Counted from the first letter of the stretch, positions 1-11,300 are shown. The stretch: DNA of 64,000 bases from Branchinecta lynchi (GCA_023053575.1 JAKZAP010000001.1:8324849-8388848); one strand, 5' to 3'. Made by a program: numbers and translations. The notes: a model not told the origin generated them from the letters alone.

Positions 1-388
1 ATAAATCAAACAAAAAATAAGTTTCTCTTTACCGACATTAATTTTACGGATTATATTGTGTTCAATTTCAATAAATGTGTTCTTGGTAGATATTCTCTTC
101 AAGATACAGGCAAATCAACAACAAAGCGCCTTAGACACACCTAGCTTCAGCTAATCCAGCAAGTAATGTCTACCCAATGCTACCCCCCATACCCTTCCCA
201 GAATGAACTAGTTCTTATGTTAATAAGAACTAAAGGACTAGAACTAGAGAATTTTTCTTATGCAAATAAACCGATTGCACTGGTTTACGGTTCACTCCCG
301 GGTTGAAAAAAAAGTTTCAGTTCGGTCGAAAATTATAATCTTTACACAAATCAGAATATGTTTTTTATTTCTCTATAGGTAAGGCCAA
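1..388. other. AT-rich sequence, no gene seen
   Basis: I see no ORF of useful length, RNA gene or clear repeat here. A weak local duplication of an AGAACTA-type word lies around 205-250. It is probably ordinary intergenic DNA. Confidence 0.5.
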
Positions 389-580
389 GGCCGTATCCAG
401 GGGGGGGGGGTTAGGGGGTTGACCCCCCCCCCCGAAACATACAAAAATGCTCATTTTTATAGGCTTTTTCCTCTGATTTATCTCTTTTTTGTACTTTTTT
501 GTCCGACCGGCAGGCAACCCCCCCCCCCCCCCCGAAAGGCACCCCCCCCCCCCCCCGAAATAAATTCCTGGATAAGGCCT
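389..580. mobile_element. N1: short inverted-repeat element with poly-G/poly-C runs (MITE-like)
   Basis: The left end reads GGCCGTATCCAGG followed by a run of G. The right end reads CCTGGATAAGGCC, nearly its complement. Between them lie a TTAGGGGGTTGACC block and three C runs. The same architecture recurs at 7050-7220 with the ends further decayed, so this is a repeat family and not a one-off homopolymer tract. I find no target-site duplication that I trust. The short ORFs here on both strands are poly-Gly or poly-Pro translations of the G/C runs and are not genes. Confidence 0.6.
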
Positions 581-1108
581 GGGTACGGTACTACAATAGA
601 CTTCGATTTTTGATGCCATTTTGTCCAGTTTTGTTTGAAAAGTTTAAGTTTTAGAAGATGAGGAGAACAAAGTTTAATTTCAGCATTTTTCGGCAGATTC
701 CACAATAACCGTGATCCGATCATTTAGTACTTGAAGCCCGTATCAAAACTTTCTCCTACATAGCACCACATCCCCAGCAAGAACAGATGTAAAAATGAAA
801 GGAGAAGCTCAAAATATTTGTAAAGATGAGCACTCTCGGGTTGTGACATTCCTAATTATTCACTGAGGATTCAGTATGTACATGGAAGCAATTTAAGAAT
901 CCTGGTGTCACCAACTGTATTCAAGGAGCGATCGAAGGGGTTAGACACTTGCAAGTATGAACTTGGAAGAAGCGAACGTGTTTGGAGCTTTTGCAGTATT
1001 TACAATATTTCTTTGGAAAGAAAATATAGAGAAGAGTTGGTGTAAGCAAAAACAGCGAATTTTTAGTCCGTCGTCAATCTTTGTTATTTGTATAACGACC
1101 AGGTAATC
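581..1108. repeat. Spacer between N1 and A1, similar to 7440-7820
   Basis: There is no gene. Around 860-1000 the sequence resembles 7455-7600: CTGAGGATTCAGTATG against CTGATGATTCACTATG, then a shared GGGGTTAGA word and a run of weaker matches. Since N and A elements flank both stretches in the same order and at similar spacing, this looks like an old duplicated segment. Divergence is high. Confidence 0.4.
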
Positions 1109-2122
1109 AACAAGACCAAAGGTGTCGATGGGATCCCAAAAATCTAATATTTGATTCAGACAATAGGGTCTTGTCTTCGCCAGATCCAGTCTTCGCCAGG
1201 CTAATCATCAGAGAAAACCAGGTTCAGATATACCTTTATAGGCCATATCTATTTTGACGATGCTGACCGAGACTTCCTGGTTTACTTCTGCCAAGTTTCC
1301 GATTTCGCCCGAATTCCGAGCAAACTATTAGTCCAGCAAAAAAGACAATTCAGAAACAAATCCAGCGTCAAATACCTATAAAGAACATCTAATCAACTTT
1401 GAATAAAAGTTTGACATACAGAAAAAAATCCGGTTACAACCGGATTCGGGACAATTCCTCTCTTCTTACCCCTTAATCTGTCATCTAATCAAACTTTTGT
1501 TTTTAACAAATTTTCCGGTTTTGGCCGGATTCCGGGCGAACTAGTTGTCCGGCGATAAAATGGTTTTCACCATCGTGTTTGGTATGTTCCTTTCTACCCT
1601 CAAATCAAACATTTAATCAACTTCAAATGAAACTTTTACTTTTAACCAACTTTCCGGTTTTCGCCGGATTCCGGACGAACTACTTGTTCAGCGAGACAAT
1701 GGTTTTCACTACCGTGCTCAGCATGCCTTCTTACCCCGAAATCGACCATTTAATCAACTTCAAATAAAACTTTTACTTTTAACCAACTTTCCGGTTTTTC
1801 CGGATTCCAGACGAACTACTTGTCCGGCGAGAAACAGTTTTCACTATCGTGCTCAGCATGCCTTCGTACTCAATAATCGACTATCACATTAGCTGTTTAA
1901 AAATATTTTGTTTGTCCCTTAATTTGAACCCCCACCCCTAAATGTAGGCTACGGCTACAGAGCCCATCTACGAACTTGACCTTACCCTTGACCCAATGAA
2001 TCCTCACACCAAGTTTCATCAAAATATCTCATTCCCTTCGAGAGTTATAGCGCGCACAGACGGGCAGACGGACAACTTTTGCGATGTCATAGGTATCCCT
2101 CCACTTACGTTTTGGGATCCCA
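1109..2122 (+). mobile_element. A1: family A element with about 136-bp tandem core
   Basis: It starts AACAAGACCAAAGG, has GATGGGATCCCAAAAA about 20 bp in, and ends CTTACGTTTTGGGATCCCA. The core holds degenerate units near 1510-1860, each with a TTTCCGGTTTT block and a GTCCGGCGA-AAAATGGTTTTCAC block, spaced about 136-138 bp apart. It then has the module CCAAGTTTCATC, a CGAGAGTTAT word and a short GACGGACA microsatellite. The 60-66 aa ORFs inside are translations of the repeat and I do not regard them as genes. Orientation + means the AACAAG end comes first. Confidence 0.75.
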
Positions 2123-3240
2123 AAAACAAGAACAACAGAGATTTCCAGAAATGCATGTTTCTTGCCTCTATGCAATTGCCTCTATGCAAAAAATGAAAGC
2201 TGAAAAGAATAAGTATATAGGCAGAAGAGTTTGTATGGAAAAAAGAAAAAACTGCAAAAAATAGTAAGTAAAATTAAAATAGTAGTTTCTCATGTGTGGA
2301 AGCGTTAAACCATACTGAGTGAAGATTATCGTATTTAATTTCTCCTATTTAATTGGCCTTTTACGAAAGGTGAATACTTTAATAACAAAATCTACATGTG
2401 CAAAATCAAGTATAATAAACGAAACGAAGCAAAAACTTAAAACAAAATCAGGTTAAAACAGTCTTCCTAAATGGTTAGTGGAAAAATAATCATGGGCGGA
2501 AGCGTTGAATACTGGGTTAAAATTATCAGGAAAGACACAGAACGGCCTGGTAAACGAAAACAAGAAGGAAATTTAGTTTTCTCGCTTCTATGAACGAAAG
2601 AATGAATATGTTTATTACCCACCTTTACATAAAATGTCACTGATGGAGTACAAAAAAGAAATAAAGAAAATGGAACAATGAACAGCACACAAGATACAAT
2701 TTTACCTTTTTTTTATACAATTTTGACTTTTTTATCTGATTTTGCAAAAGATGAAACCTAGTAAGAAAAGTGCCAATTTTGTCTGTTCATCACCGATCCT
2801 TGCTGTCTCAATCATGAAAGGTACCGAGTGTGCTAATACTTCATATTGGACAATGCCATCCCATTATGGAACAACCGTCGTCATGAGCGTTGGACTGAAT
2901 TCAAATTCTTCAAAGTTACCGTTTCCGCTAAATCTCATGCACAGAATAGACCCATCCTAATGAACCCTCACCCAGTTTCACACGCCCTGATTCCCCCTCC
3001 TCTGGACAAGCTCCAGGGTGCTTGTGAAAATAAAGACCAGATGAGATTGACACAGGGAATGAGCTATTTGATTTTGATGACCATGAACACCCACTGCGAC
3101 AAGATAAGTTTCCCTGATGCTTTGCATTTTACAATCTCTTCCTGGAGATAGGCGTTGAGCAGTAATTGTCTGCGATAAATATACCGTCCAGAGCAGGTCC
3201 AGGGAAATTGGACACAAAGAGTTTTGGAGGATTGGTTTTG
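2123..3240. other. No gene; weak internal duplication
   Basis: A roughly 200-bp spaced duplication is visible: TGGAAGCGTTAAACC near 2300 resembles CGGAAGCGTTGAATAC near 2500, with TGAAGATTATCG and TTAAAATTATCAGG following. From about 2940 to 3000 a stretch (ATGAACCCTCACCCAGTTTC) resembles the distal part of family A. The 60-100 aa ORFs overlap on both strands and lack recognisable motifs. Confidence 0.4.
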
Positions 3241-3261
3241 ACAGTTCGTTATCGTCTCTGA

Positions 3262-3394
3262 AATATTCCTAACTGCTGGAAACGCCTGATGCATATCACC
3301 CCTGGATTGAATATATATGCTGGCCTCGGTTTGTAACGAATGCATGGCGTGATTTCTTGGGAAATAAGAATTGAGAGGAGCGTGTCCTTTTCAG
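3262..3394 (+). repeat. G unit, copy a
   Basis: One unit of family G: GAAACGCCTGATGC, then ATCACCCCTGGATTGAATAT, then GTAACGAATG, then GATTTCTTGGG, then AATTGAGAGGAGCGTG. It is almost identical over about 118 bp to 4185-4303, with V and F1 sequence in between. More diverged units form an array at 5060-6665. Confidence 0.65.
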
Positions 3395-3474
3395 TAGAGT
3401 GTTACTTGTAACAGTCCACTATTGCGAGCGCTGTAGCAGCTTTCGGTTTCCGGTTTTCACCGTGTTTTGTGGAG

Positions 3475-3896
3475 CTCATAACTCCTGAACCAGTGCAAGT
3501 ATCAAGTTCAATCTTAGTACACTAGTAGGTATTAGGGTCTAGTTCTGCCTTTTTGTGGTCCCCCTCCACCAATCCCGGTTCAGGGGTAAATGGGACCAGA
3601 TTTCCCCCTTGAATAATGTTCATAACTTGACCAGAACTGGACACAGGACGACAAAGTTCCTTGTATATCTAGACCCTATAGCTGGGAAATTACTTTTAAA
3701 GTTGCAACTCCCCAACCCACCCCGTTCACGTGCCACTGGGCCCAGATTGCCCAGGAGTAAAGTTCGTTACCCGTGACAGGAGTCAATAGGTATTAAGTTG
3801 AAACTTGAAAGATGTGTGAGCATTGGGGTCTCTTTTTAGTTTTTACTGGTCCCAAACTCCACCCGCACTTGGTTCAGGGGCAATTGGGCCCAGATT
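3475..3896 (+). repeat. V repeat, first block
   Basis: Two to three diverged units carry CCCGTTCA, a GGGCCCAGATT block, ACCCGTGACAGGA and a GGTCCC-(N)-CTCC block. The same set is found at 4335-4610 (GGGCCCAAACTGCCCAT, ACCCGTGACTGGAATC). Its plan of alternating CTCC/CCCC tracts with CCCGTTCA resembles the arrays of family B, but I cannot show homology. F1 interrupts it at 3897. Confidence 0.5.
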
Positions 3897-4186
3897 CCCG
3901 ATGAAAAATTCATCTCAAAATAGTACTATGAAGTAGTACGAAAAAGTAGCATGCAGTACTAACGATGCTACTACATGCTTCTACTTGAAGGCTACCGTGC
4001 ATACATAAGACTACCTGCATACTATTATATGCTACTATTAGCAAGACTGGATGCTACTATGGCAAGACAGGATGCTACTGGATACTACTACATAAGATTG
4101 GACCAGTCTGAAAGACATTAAATGATAGTATTCTTTGCTATTACATAGTATGACATGCAACGTTTTCGTACTACTACCATACTACT
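3897..4186 (-). mobile_element. F1: truncated family F MITE
   Basis: The left end is CCCGATGAAAAATT. The body then aligns along its whole length with the reverse complement of F2 (11578-11868), including AGTACTATGAA, a string of ATGCTACTA words and TTAAATGATAGTATTC. The right inverted repeat found in F2 is missing: similarity stops where G copy b begins. Its length would be about 291 bp if complete. Confidence 0.7.
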
Positions 4187-4303
4187 GCTAGAAACGCCTG
4201 ATGCATATCACCCCTGGATTGAATATGTATGCTGGCCTCAGTTTGTAACGAATGCATGGCGTGATTTCTTGGGAAATAAGAATTGAGAGGAGCGTGTCCT
4301 TTT
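4185..4303 (+). repeat. G unit, copy b
   Basis: It matches copy a (3262-3394) from CTGCTAGAAACGCC to GGAGCGTGTCCTTTT with only a few substitutions. That is much closer than either is to the array at 5060-6665, so a and b probably separated recently, perhaps by local duplication around the V/F1 block. Confidence 0.65.
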
Positions 4304-4334
4304 TAGTCCGACAAACTTTTTATCGAGTTGCCCA

Positions 4335-4610
4335 TTTTTTAATGTTTTTTGCTAGACAATAACTGGAGATAAGGTGATGAAATACCTTTGTGCTTTTGGA
4401 TCGTAGGGGTTGGGGATACCTTCCCGTTCATGGTCAAGCGGGCCCAAACTGCCCATAAAAAAAGTTTTTGACCCGTGACTGGAATCAAACTGTAAGCTGG
4501 TATACTTGGGGAAAAGAGGTATAAATACGCATTTTGATGGGTCCCGAACCCTCCCCCCCCCCCCCTCCCGTTCACTGGTAGCTGAGCCCAGATTTTCCAT
4601 GTTCGTCTAT
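4335..4610 (+). repeat. V repeat, second block
   Basis: It contains the V landmarks ACCTTCCCGTTCA, GCGGGCCCAAACTGCCCAT and ACCCGTGACTGGAATCAAAC, then a long C run and CCCGTTCACTGG. The glycine-rich ORFs on the minus strand here derive from the C run. Confidence 0.5.
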
Positions 4611-5059
4611 GACAGTTCTCAAGTCAACTCTTGTATGTTTGGGGAGATATACCTATGGATGAGTATTACATAGACTGTTTGTCATATGATCGATGATATG
4701 CCGTTCTTAATGAATTGTGGCAAGGATGTATTAGGCTGCTACTATTTTGTCTATTACACCTTAATGGAAAAAAGGTTTAAAGGGTCGGGCTGGCTGGCAG
4801 ACCATTTTTGGAACTCAAGCTCTTCGTGCAAGGTCTTCAACATTTCTTTGGATTTATACTTGCGGTTTGTTTATATTTAAAGCTTTTAAAGTGGGATGAT
4901 TACAAATTAGGTTATTTCATTACTTGTGTGGTTATTGGAGATGTGATATGTCTTGGTTCTAAAGCTGTTATTATGTAAAATGCGGTAAACATTTTGCGTT
5001 CACACTCACGTCTGAGCGCTTGCACACTTGTTTAAATTATTTGTTGATCATCTAGACTA

Positions 5060-6665
5060 GGGAGTATATGAAACTGCGATAGATTACGCAGATAGATTAC
5101 GCTGATAGATACGGACATCACCTCTGGACTAAATTGTAACGATTGGGTTGTATTATTGGGTTTGTATTATATGGATTATAAGAATTAAGAATTGAACGGA
5201 GTGTTGGCCTATTTTGAATTTTGTTTTGATCCTCAATGAGATTCTACTATATTGTGTTACAATCCAGAAATGAATATGCAAATCACCCTTGGATTGAATA
5301 GACATGCTGGTGTCGATTGTAACGAATAGTTGGGGTGATATCTTAGGTTAGATAGACATAAGAATTGAGAGGAGCGTGGCCTTTTTAAATTCTCCTTTGA
5401 TCGTCTATGAAATAATTATTAAGTTGCATTACATTACAGGAATGAGTATGCATATCTCCCGTGTGTTGAAAATGTATGCTAGTGTCGAATGCAACAAATG
5501 GGCGGGTGAATTCGTGGGTCAGATGGAAATAAGAGTTGAGCGGAGCGTGATTTTTTTTAATTGAATAGAAATGAAATTCCATATTGATAGTCTGAAAAAT
5601 TCCTAACTACTGGAAACAGCCTAAAGGATATCACCCCTGGATTGAATATTTATGTTAGTCTGGAATGTAACGGATGGGTGGGTTGATTTTTTGGGTCAGA
5701 TAGAAAGGAGAATGAAGGGGAGCGTGATATTTTGTAACAATGATTGATAAAGTTACGAATGTGTGGTTGATCTTGTGGGTCATATGAACTGAGAGGAATG
5801 TAATTTTTTTTTAAATTTAATTGTAAACGGAATTCTATTTTGATGCTCTGAAATATTCCAAACCACTGGAAACAGCCTGACAATTTTCATCGCTGGGTTG
5901 AATGTTGGTCTCGAATGTGGATCTGTTGAACAGCTTTCGAGACGCGCTCTCCTTAGAAGCTTATATTTTCCGTTTAAAGCTTAACTGAAAAGCCACTAAA
6001 TAAAAATTTAGCGGAGTGTGACTCTTGTGATTTAAATTTAATTCTGTTTTTAATCGAGGGGTTGGACACTCTCTATTTTGGTGTAAAGCAAGTGCAGCGA
6101 TGCCCGGCCAGTGGTGGCACCGGCACTGGCTGGCACCAGCCGACACCCTTCGCCAGGTGTTATAACATTAAAATAAGGAGAAGCGTTTGAAAGATGAATC
6201 CTCGCATCTATTGACGGCACGGTGCCGGCACCGCTGATTTCGGTTGGTGCCGAGAAAGGGTGTACAGCAGGTACGGGGAGTGGGTAAACCCTCGATTTGT
6301 ATTGTCTCTCCAAGAAGAGTAACTATAGAAATGCATGATGTCATCCTTGGATTAAAAATGTACGGTGGTAAGGGAGGAGAGTTGATTAGAATTGAGCATA
6401 AGCCTGGTTTTTTTCTCGGTTTTTGTTGTAAAGTAAACAGACAGGAAATTCTACTTCGATCGTCTATGAAGCATTGTTAATTTGGGTTATATTACTTAAA
6501 TATTATATTCTTAACTAAGCTTACTAGAAACGTCCGATTCATAACACCCCTGGATTGGATATGCATGCCCGTCCTCGCTCGCCTTAATGTAACGAATGGA
6601 ATGTGTAGGGTGATTTCTTGGGTCAGATAGAAATAAGAATTGAGCGGAGCGTGATTTTTTTACTA
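5060..6665 (+). repeat. G tandem array, about 180-200-bp units
   Basis: At least six diverged units follow one another, recognised by TATCACCCCTGGATTGAATA, GTAACGAATGG-(G)TGGG, TTGGGTCAGATAGAAAT and AGAATTGAGCGGAGCGTGAT. Units start near 5085, 5265, 5445, 5610, 6320 and 6530. An H element (6058-6275) interrupts the array. One partial unit near 5970 carries TTAAAGCTTAACTGAAAAGC, resembling the end of family C. A short unit like that at 6300-6420 is found inverted at 8830-8965. Confidence 0.6.
6058..6275 (-). mobile_element. H1: about 220-bp interspersed repeat
   Basis: The reverse complement aligns end to end with 9115-9340: CTGTACACCCTTTCTCGGC at one end, ATCTTTCAAACGCTTCT in the middle, then a GGC/GCC-rich stretch and CTTGCTTTACACC near the other end. 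Both ends carry a form of CTTGCTGTACAC in direct orientation. This could be a target duplication or a terminal direct repeat. It sits inside the G array. Confidence 0.6.
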
Positions 6666-7049
6666 TATCAAAAGGAATTCTGATTGGTGTCGATTTCCGT
6701 CGCTGACGAGTTTGTGCTCGGTTTCATCTAGATGATTGGTGGATGGGCAAAAACCGGGAAGTTATTCTTCAAATAGGTTGAAAAGAGTAGTGGAGCTAAT
6801 GTAGTCAAGGTCTATTTGTATTAGGTCTGCTAAAGAGAGACAGAGTTTATTAAATAAAACTAAGCGAGAAACTTTCATATCGCTACCCCAGAAAGAACCC
6901 GCCTGTCGTTGGGGTGACGGGGACAACACTAACACATATTTTCCGTTTGTTTGGGCTTGTTATTTTTTTGTCTTTACTGCTTTGTTTTTCAAAACCCAAT
7001 TTCGTATAGTAGCCTACAAAGTAATCACACAACAAATATTTTGGCTTCA
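6666..7049. other. No gene seen
   Basis: The stretch is AT-rich and has no repeat landmark I recognise. One short minus-strand ORF runs into the poly-C tract of N2 and is not convincing. Confidence 0.4.
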
Positions 7050-7220
7050 GGGCCGTTGACAGGAGTGGGGCTAGGGGGTTCGACCCCCCCCCCCCCAAAA
7101 AAAATACAAAAATAACAGTTTTTATAAGCTTTCACCTCTGATCTATGTATTTTTTTACTTATTGGTCCGGCGCGCCACCCCCCCCCCCCCCCGCAACAAA
7201 TAAATTCCTGGATACGGACC
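7050..7220. mobile_element. N2: second N element
   Basis: It has the same order as N1: GGCCGTTGACAGG at the left (decayed), CTAGGGGGTTCGACC, a C run, TTTTTATAAGCTTTCACCTCTGAT (compare the TTTTTATAGGCTTT block in N1), a second C run, and CCTGGATACGGACC at the right. The right end is better preserved here and the left end is better in N1. Confidence 0.6.
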
Positions 7221-7820
7221 TACTTGGCTTTCAGACTCCGGTTAAGTCCCTATCCAAACCTAGATATTTTAATCCTAATCCCATCTGCAGCTTTTACTTC
7301 ATACAACCCATCCAGCCTACCTTCCTGTTCTACATATCAGCACTTTTCAAGCAAGAAACATAATAGAAAATAAAGGAGACATTGAAAATAATCTTAAAAA
7401 TGTACTATTTACAAGTTAGTTTCCAGAACTCCCAAAACCTCACGGCTAATTTCTCACTGATGATTCACTATGCTCATGGAGGAAATTTAGAAACATCAGC
7501 ATTGCGGAACTAACACAGAGTACGAGGTTCTTGGTACGAGTTAGGGGGTTAGAGACTCTGTAAATTCGAACAAGAAGGAAGTAAACGTTTTTGTACTCTC
7601 GTCACTGTCTACATCGTTATGGAAGGAAAAACTCAACGATATCACAAAATAGCGAAGGGTCCTGGCTTCAAATCCCGGCTGAGGAGCATTTTTGTCTTTC
7701 AATTCACTTCTTATAAAACAAAATGGAGAGTTGAGTTGTTTTAGACAGAAACACCTTTTGTGGTTTCGTCACTGTTTACTATACGTCTGTGGAAGGGAAA
7801 GTTTGAGGGTGTCACAAAAT
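7221..7820. repeat. Spacer between N2 and A2 with internal duplication
   Basis: The block at about 7600-7660 (CGTCACTGTCTACATCG, TATGGAAGGAAAAACTCAACG, ATCACAAAATAGCG) is duplicated at about 7770-7822 (CGTCACTGTTTACTATACG, TGTGGAAGGGAAAGTTTG, GTCACAAAATAACAAG). The second copy ends exactly where A2 begins, so the first copy supplies an approximate empty site for A2. A tRNA T-arm-like string, GGCTTCAAATCCCGG, lies at about 7666. Confidence 0.5.
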
Positions 7821-8822
7821 AACAAGACCAAAGGTTTCGAAGGGATCCCAAAAATTCAATTATTGATTCAGACAATTGGGTCTTGTCTTCGCCAGATCCA
7901 GTCTTCACCGAACTCCTTGAACATTTTTACTATCAAAATTCAGAAACAGATTAAGGCCAAATAGCTAATCATCTGAGAAAACCAAGATCAGATATGGATT
8001 CAGCATGTGTGTTTGCCCCTACAAGTCATATCTATTTTGACGAAAACTTCCTACCGTTACTTCTGCCAATTTCTCGGTTTCAGCCGAATTCCGCAACTAC
8101 TTGTCCGGCGGAAACAGAAAGCTAAAAATCGAACTCAGCGTATCTTCGTTCCCCTATATCGAACACCTAGTCAACTTCAAATAAAAATTTAAGTTATAAC
8201 AAATGTTCCTGTTCCAGCTGGATTCCGTGCGAACATATGTCTGGGTAAAAATGATTGTAATACGCGGACTCAGCTTCTCTTCTTACCCCTAAATCGGATA
8301 TCTAATCAACTACAAATAAAAGTAACTTTTAAAAATTTTACGGTTTTGGCCGGATTTCGGGCGAACTACTTGTGCAGGTAGAAAATGGTTTTCACATGAG
8401 TGCAGCATGTCTTCTTACCCTTAAATCGAACATCTAATCAACTTCAGTTAAAACTTTTACTTTTAACAAACTTTCCGGTTTTGGCCAGGTTCTTGGTGAA
8501 CTACTTATCCGGCGAGAAAATGGTTTTCATATTCGTGTTAAGAATTTCTTCTTACTTCTTAATCGACTATCTCATTATTTGTTTAAAAATATGTCGTTTG
8601 TCCCTTAATTTGAACCTCCCTCACCCCTAAATCTAGGGCTACAAAGCCCATCTACGAACTTGACTGGTCCGACGACCCAACGAACCCTCACACCAAGTTT
8701 CATCAAAATATCTCATTCCCTTCGAGAGTTATCGTGCTTACAGACGGACGGACGGACGGACGGACAGACGGACAACTTTTGCGATGTCATAGATATCCCT
8801 CCACTTACGTTTTGGGATCCCA
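7821..8822 (+). mobile_element. A2: family A element
   Basis: It starts AACAAGACCAAAGGTTTCG and ends TTTTGGGATCCCA. It has three to four core units (CTTGTCCGG..., TTTTCACATGAGTG, TTTCCGGTTTTGGCC), the AAGTTTCATC module near 8695 and a longer microsatellite (GACGGACG)n at 8741-8772. Its distal flank, AAACCAGGCTTCTGC, matches in reverse the G-like sequence at about 6400, where no A element is present. Confidence 0.75.
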
Positions 8823-9085
8823 AAAACCAGGCTTCTGCTCAATTCTAATCAACTCTCCTCCCTGACCACCGTACATTTTTAATCCAAGGATGACATCATG
8901 CATTTCTATAGTTACTCTTCTTCGAGAGACGATACAAATCGAGGGGTTACCCACTCCCCGTACCTGCTGTACACCCTCGATCTTTCGCTTGCCCCAAAGG
9001 ATCCTCCCACCAAGTTTCATCAAAAAATCTCATTCCCTTCGAGAGTTATCGTGCTCACAGACAGACAGACAGACGGACAGGCCGT
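8823..9085. repeat. Inverted G/H-associated block with a stray family A module
   Basis: Bases 8830-8965 are the reverse complement of 6280-6410, including the ATGCATGATGTCATCC-type block and CCCCGTACCTGCTGTACACC. Bases 8995-9085 carry an isolated family A segment: CCAAGTTTCATCAAAAAATC, CGAGAGTTATCGTGCTCAC and (ACAG)n. That segment shows the module can exist apart from a whole A element. Confidence 0.5.
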
Positions 9086-9114
9086 CTTTAAACGTTGGTC
9101 ACAACTTCATACCG

Positions 9115-9340
9115 AGGCACTGGTCCACGACACTTGCTGTACACCTTTTCCCGGCACCGACCCAAATCGGCTATGCCGGCCATAAATTAGGCGATTTATC
9201 TTTCAAACGCTTCTGAAAATGCTTTGATGTTTTAACACGTGGCTACCGGTGGCGGCTGATGTCAGCCAACGGCGGCACCGACTGGGCACCGCGGTACCAG
9301 GCACTTGTTGTACACTAAAATTGAGAGTGGGACCCCTTGC
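9115..9340 (+). mobile_element. H2: interspersed repeat
   Basis: It begins CACTTGCTGTACACC and its far end has CACTTGTTGTACACT, a 13-of-15 direct repeat. The internal landmark ATCTTTCAAACGCTTCT is shared with H1. The middle is a GC-rich stretch of GGCGGC and GGCACCG words. A third, shorter relative is at about 52755-52860. No coding potential is seen. Confidence 0.6.
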
Positions 9341-10257
9341 TGGTCCAGTACGAAATCCTTCTACTGGACTGCCCTTGGTTGCTGTATTATTAAACCACAC
9401 GGCTCTTCAGTGTCCCTTAGTAGTCGAAGGGATGATGATGCATCATTGTCGATAATCCATTACCTCACCATTTGTGAAGCTATCTTTACTGACCAGGAGC
9501 ATTCCAGGCCCCTAATGGGGATCGCCAGATTCCGCCTTGATTGCCAAGTACTAATCAATTTATTATTTCCAGTTTGGGCACCGTTGCCAAAATCTTACTT
9601 TCGGTAGATGACCAGAATTCGATTATGAGATTAACCCTTTTAGGATGACTCGGAATCCTGACTTATCTCCCAGGTTTCGATGAGACAAAACTGACAAGGG
9701 GATATGAGCGATGACCTCTGGCGGACAATGCGTGACCCATTGAGGCGATCGCCGTAATGGGTCATCGTTGCTGATTGTGATAACCAAGTCGAAAATGATG
9801 GATGGGCCCGGTTCTGTGCCATCGTAGCGAGAAAATTTGCTCGGCGATGAAGAAACGGACACGGCTAATTAGTTCGACATGTTGCTGACCGCTTCCCAGA
9901 TACAGGCGGCCTTTTATCCTTTCACTCGTGTGAAAATATGCCTTTTGGTCCTCCGACGCGTTTTATTTTCTGGTACGATTTCGTTGCTAAGCTTGCATTT
10001 TCTAGCCAATTATAATAGACTTACGGGAATCTTTCTGAAATAATCTTTCTGAAATCCAAGAGTTTAAAACACAAGAGGAAGTCCGTCGGTCTCAGGGTGA
10101 TCTGCCTAAGCCTTTCTGGATCCACAAGACGCGAAATATTTCGTCAACAAAACGATCACATTATTAAGGGCACATCTTGAGGTTTCGACACTCAGTTTGG
10201 TGTTCCCATGAGATTGGTCGTATTTTTCTTGAAACAAATTGATTATTTTGTTGGAGT
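9341..10257. other. No gene seen
   Basis: This is mixed, mostly unique-looking sequence. ORFs of 60-100 aa overlap on opposite strands without recognisable domains. A GGGATCGCCAGATTCCGCC-type stretch near 9520 has no repeat elsewhere in the window that I can see. Confidence 0.4.
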
Positions 10258-10345
10258 CATGGATAGCTGAGTGGATAAGACGTTTGACTTTGAACTAAGT
10301 CGGATAGTGTATCCGAGTTCAGCTCTTCGCAGAGTCGCGTGAGAG
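10258..10345 (+). pseudogene. tRNA-Gln-like sequence, perhaps a SINE head
   Basis: TAGCTGAGTGG fits an internal promoter A box. The anticodon-arm-like GACTTTGAAC would present UUG. The block ATCCGAGTTCAGCTC resembles a T arm and B box. The acceptor stem cannot be closed and the spacing is odd, so an intact tRNA gene is unlikely. It may be a decayed tRNA copy or the head of a tRNA-derived SINE. Confidence 0.35.
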
Positions 10346-11257
10346 TCGACGGAACCAGTGCTGCGGATCTGTAAGGAAGGTTATAGACGACCTAGCTACC
10401 TAGACAATAAGTTCTATATCTGCTCTACTACTATACTATATTTCTCGGAAGTGCTAAGATTTGAGTGGAATTTGATGAGTGGTACGATTGAGGCCTGGCC
10501 TTGGGGTTCTTGGGGAGGGCTTGGGGAGCCTTTGGGGTATAATTGGCTAGAAAAGGCAAGAGAGGCCTTAGAAGTCCCATTTTTAGTTCCGAACAGAATT
10601 TGGCGACCGTTGGGGAGTTAGAAGCGGGGGAATTGTCTGTCGTCATGATTTACTTTCTTATATTACCTGCTCGTAACAAGTCCCAGATGAGCTTGTAGCT
10701 CTTGTTTTAGTCTGGAACGTTTTTTCAATGGACGTTTTACATGGGAAAGTTTTGTTTGGGACGTTTCTCAGGACAACCTCGCCGAGAACCTCGCACGTTA
10801 TCTATGGGTGGAACACCTTCAGAACTTTACGATACGAATATAGGGACTAAGTCTCATTGGAAGAACAGGTGGATGTTTAACACGTGTTGAGGAAGTGAAC
10901 CATTTTTCCCAGAATCATAGTTCCGCCTGTCTTACATATTTATTGTGACATAAAAAAAAAGAGTTAAGTAGTACCGAAGTCCTTTCCTTATTACTTTGGG
11001 AATAATAATATTTAATAATATCAATTAGATCTAACAAAAATGAACAAATTAAATATAGCAGAACCTATTTGCTTTGTCAAGAAAAGGCAAATAATGGAAT
11101 GCCTTGTTTGAGGAAAAGACTGGTTTCCGAAAAGAGGCTTTTCTTGTACCGTACTTTAGTTTTTTGTCAATTCCGTTTTATTTAATAGCGCTAAAATGAT
11201 TGTCAAGTGAGATTTATTCCCATCATATTTTGGACCTCCTTGGCAAGTTCTACGTAC
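10346..11257. other. No gene seen
   Basis: A GGGGTTCTTGGGGAGGGC-type G-rich patch lies at 10500-10540. The two overlapping ORFs across it have no recognisable domain. The rest is AT-rich and unremarkable. Confidence 0.4.
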
Positions 11258-11300
11258 AGACTGAAGAGGACCCTTGCCGAGAAGGGCCGAAGTGTCACGG
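11258..11300 (+). repeat. M1: core of family M only
   Basis: CTGAAGAGGACCCTTGCC followed by GAGAAGGGCCGAAG repeats the conserved hairpin core of family M (see M4, M6 and the 61348-61751 copy). The downstream GCTGACG/ATCCGTTT end is not present, so this is a fragment. Confidence 0.55.

Noticed and set aside
365..723. Overlapping 64-84-aa ORFs with poly-Gly or poly-Pro runs
   Set aside because: They translate the G/C homopolymers of N1 on both strands.
10258..10345. Functional tRNA-Gln gene
   Set aside because: A box, anticodon arm and B-box-like words are present but no acceptor stem closes.
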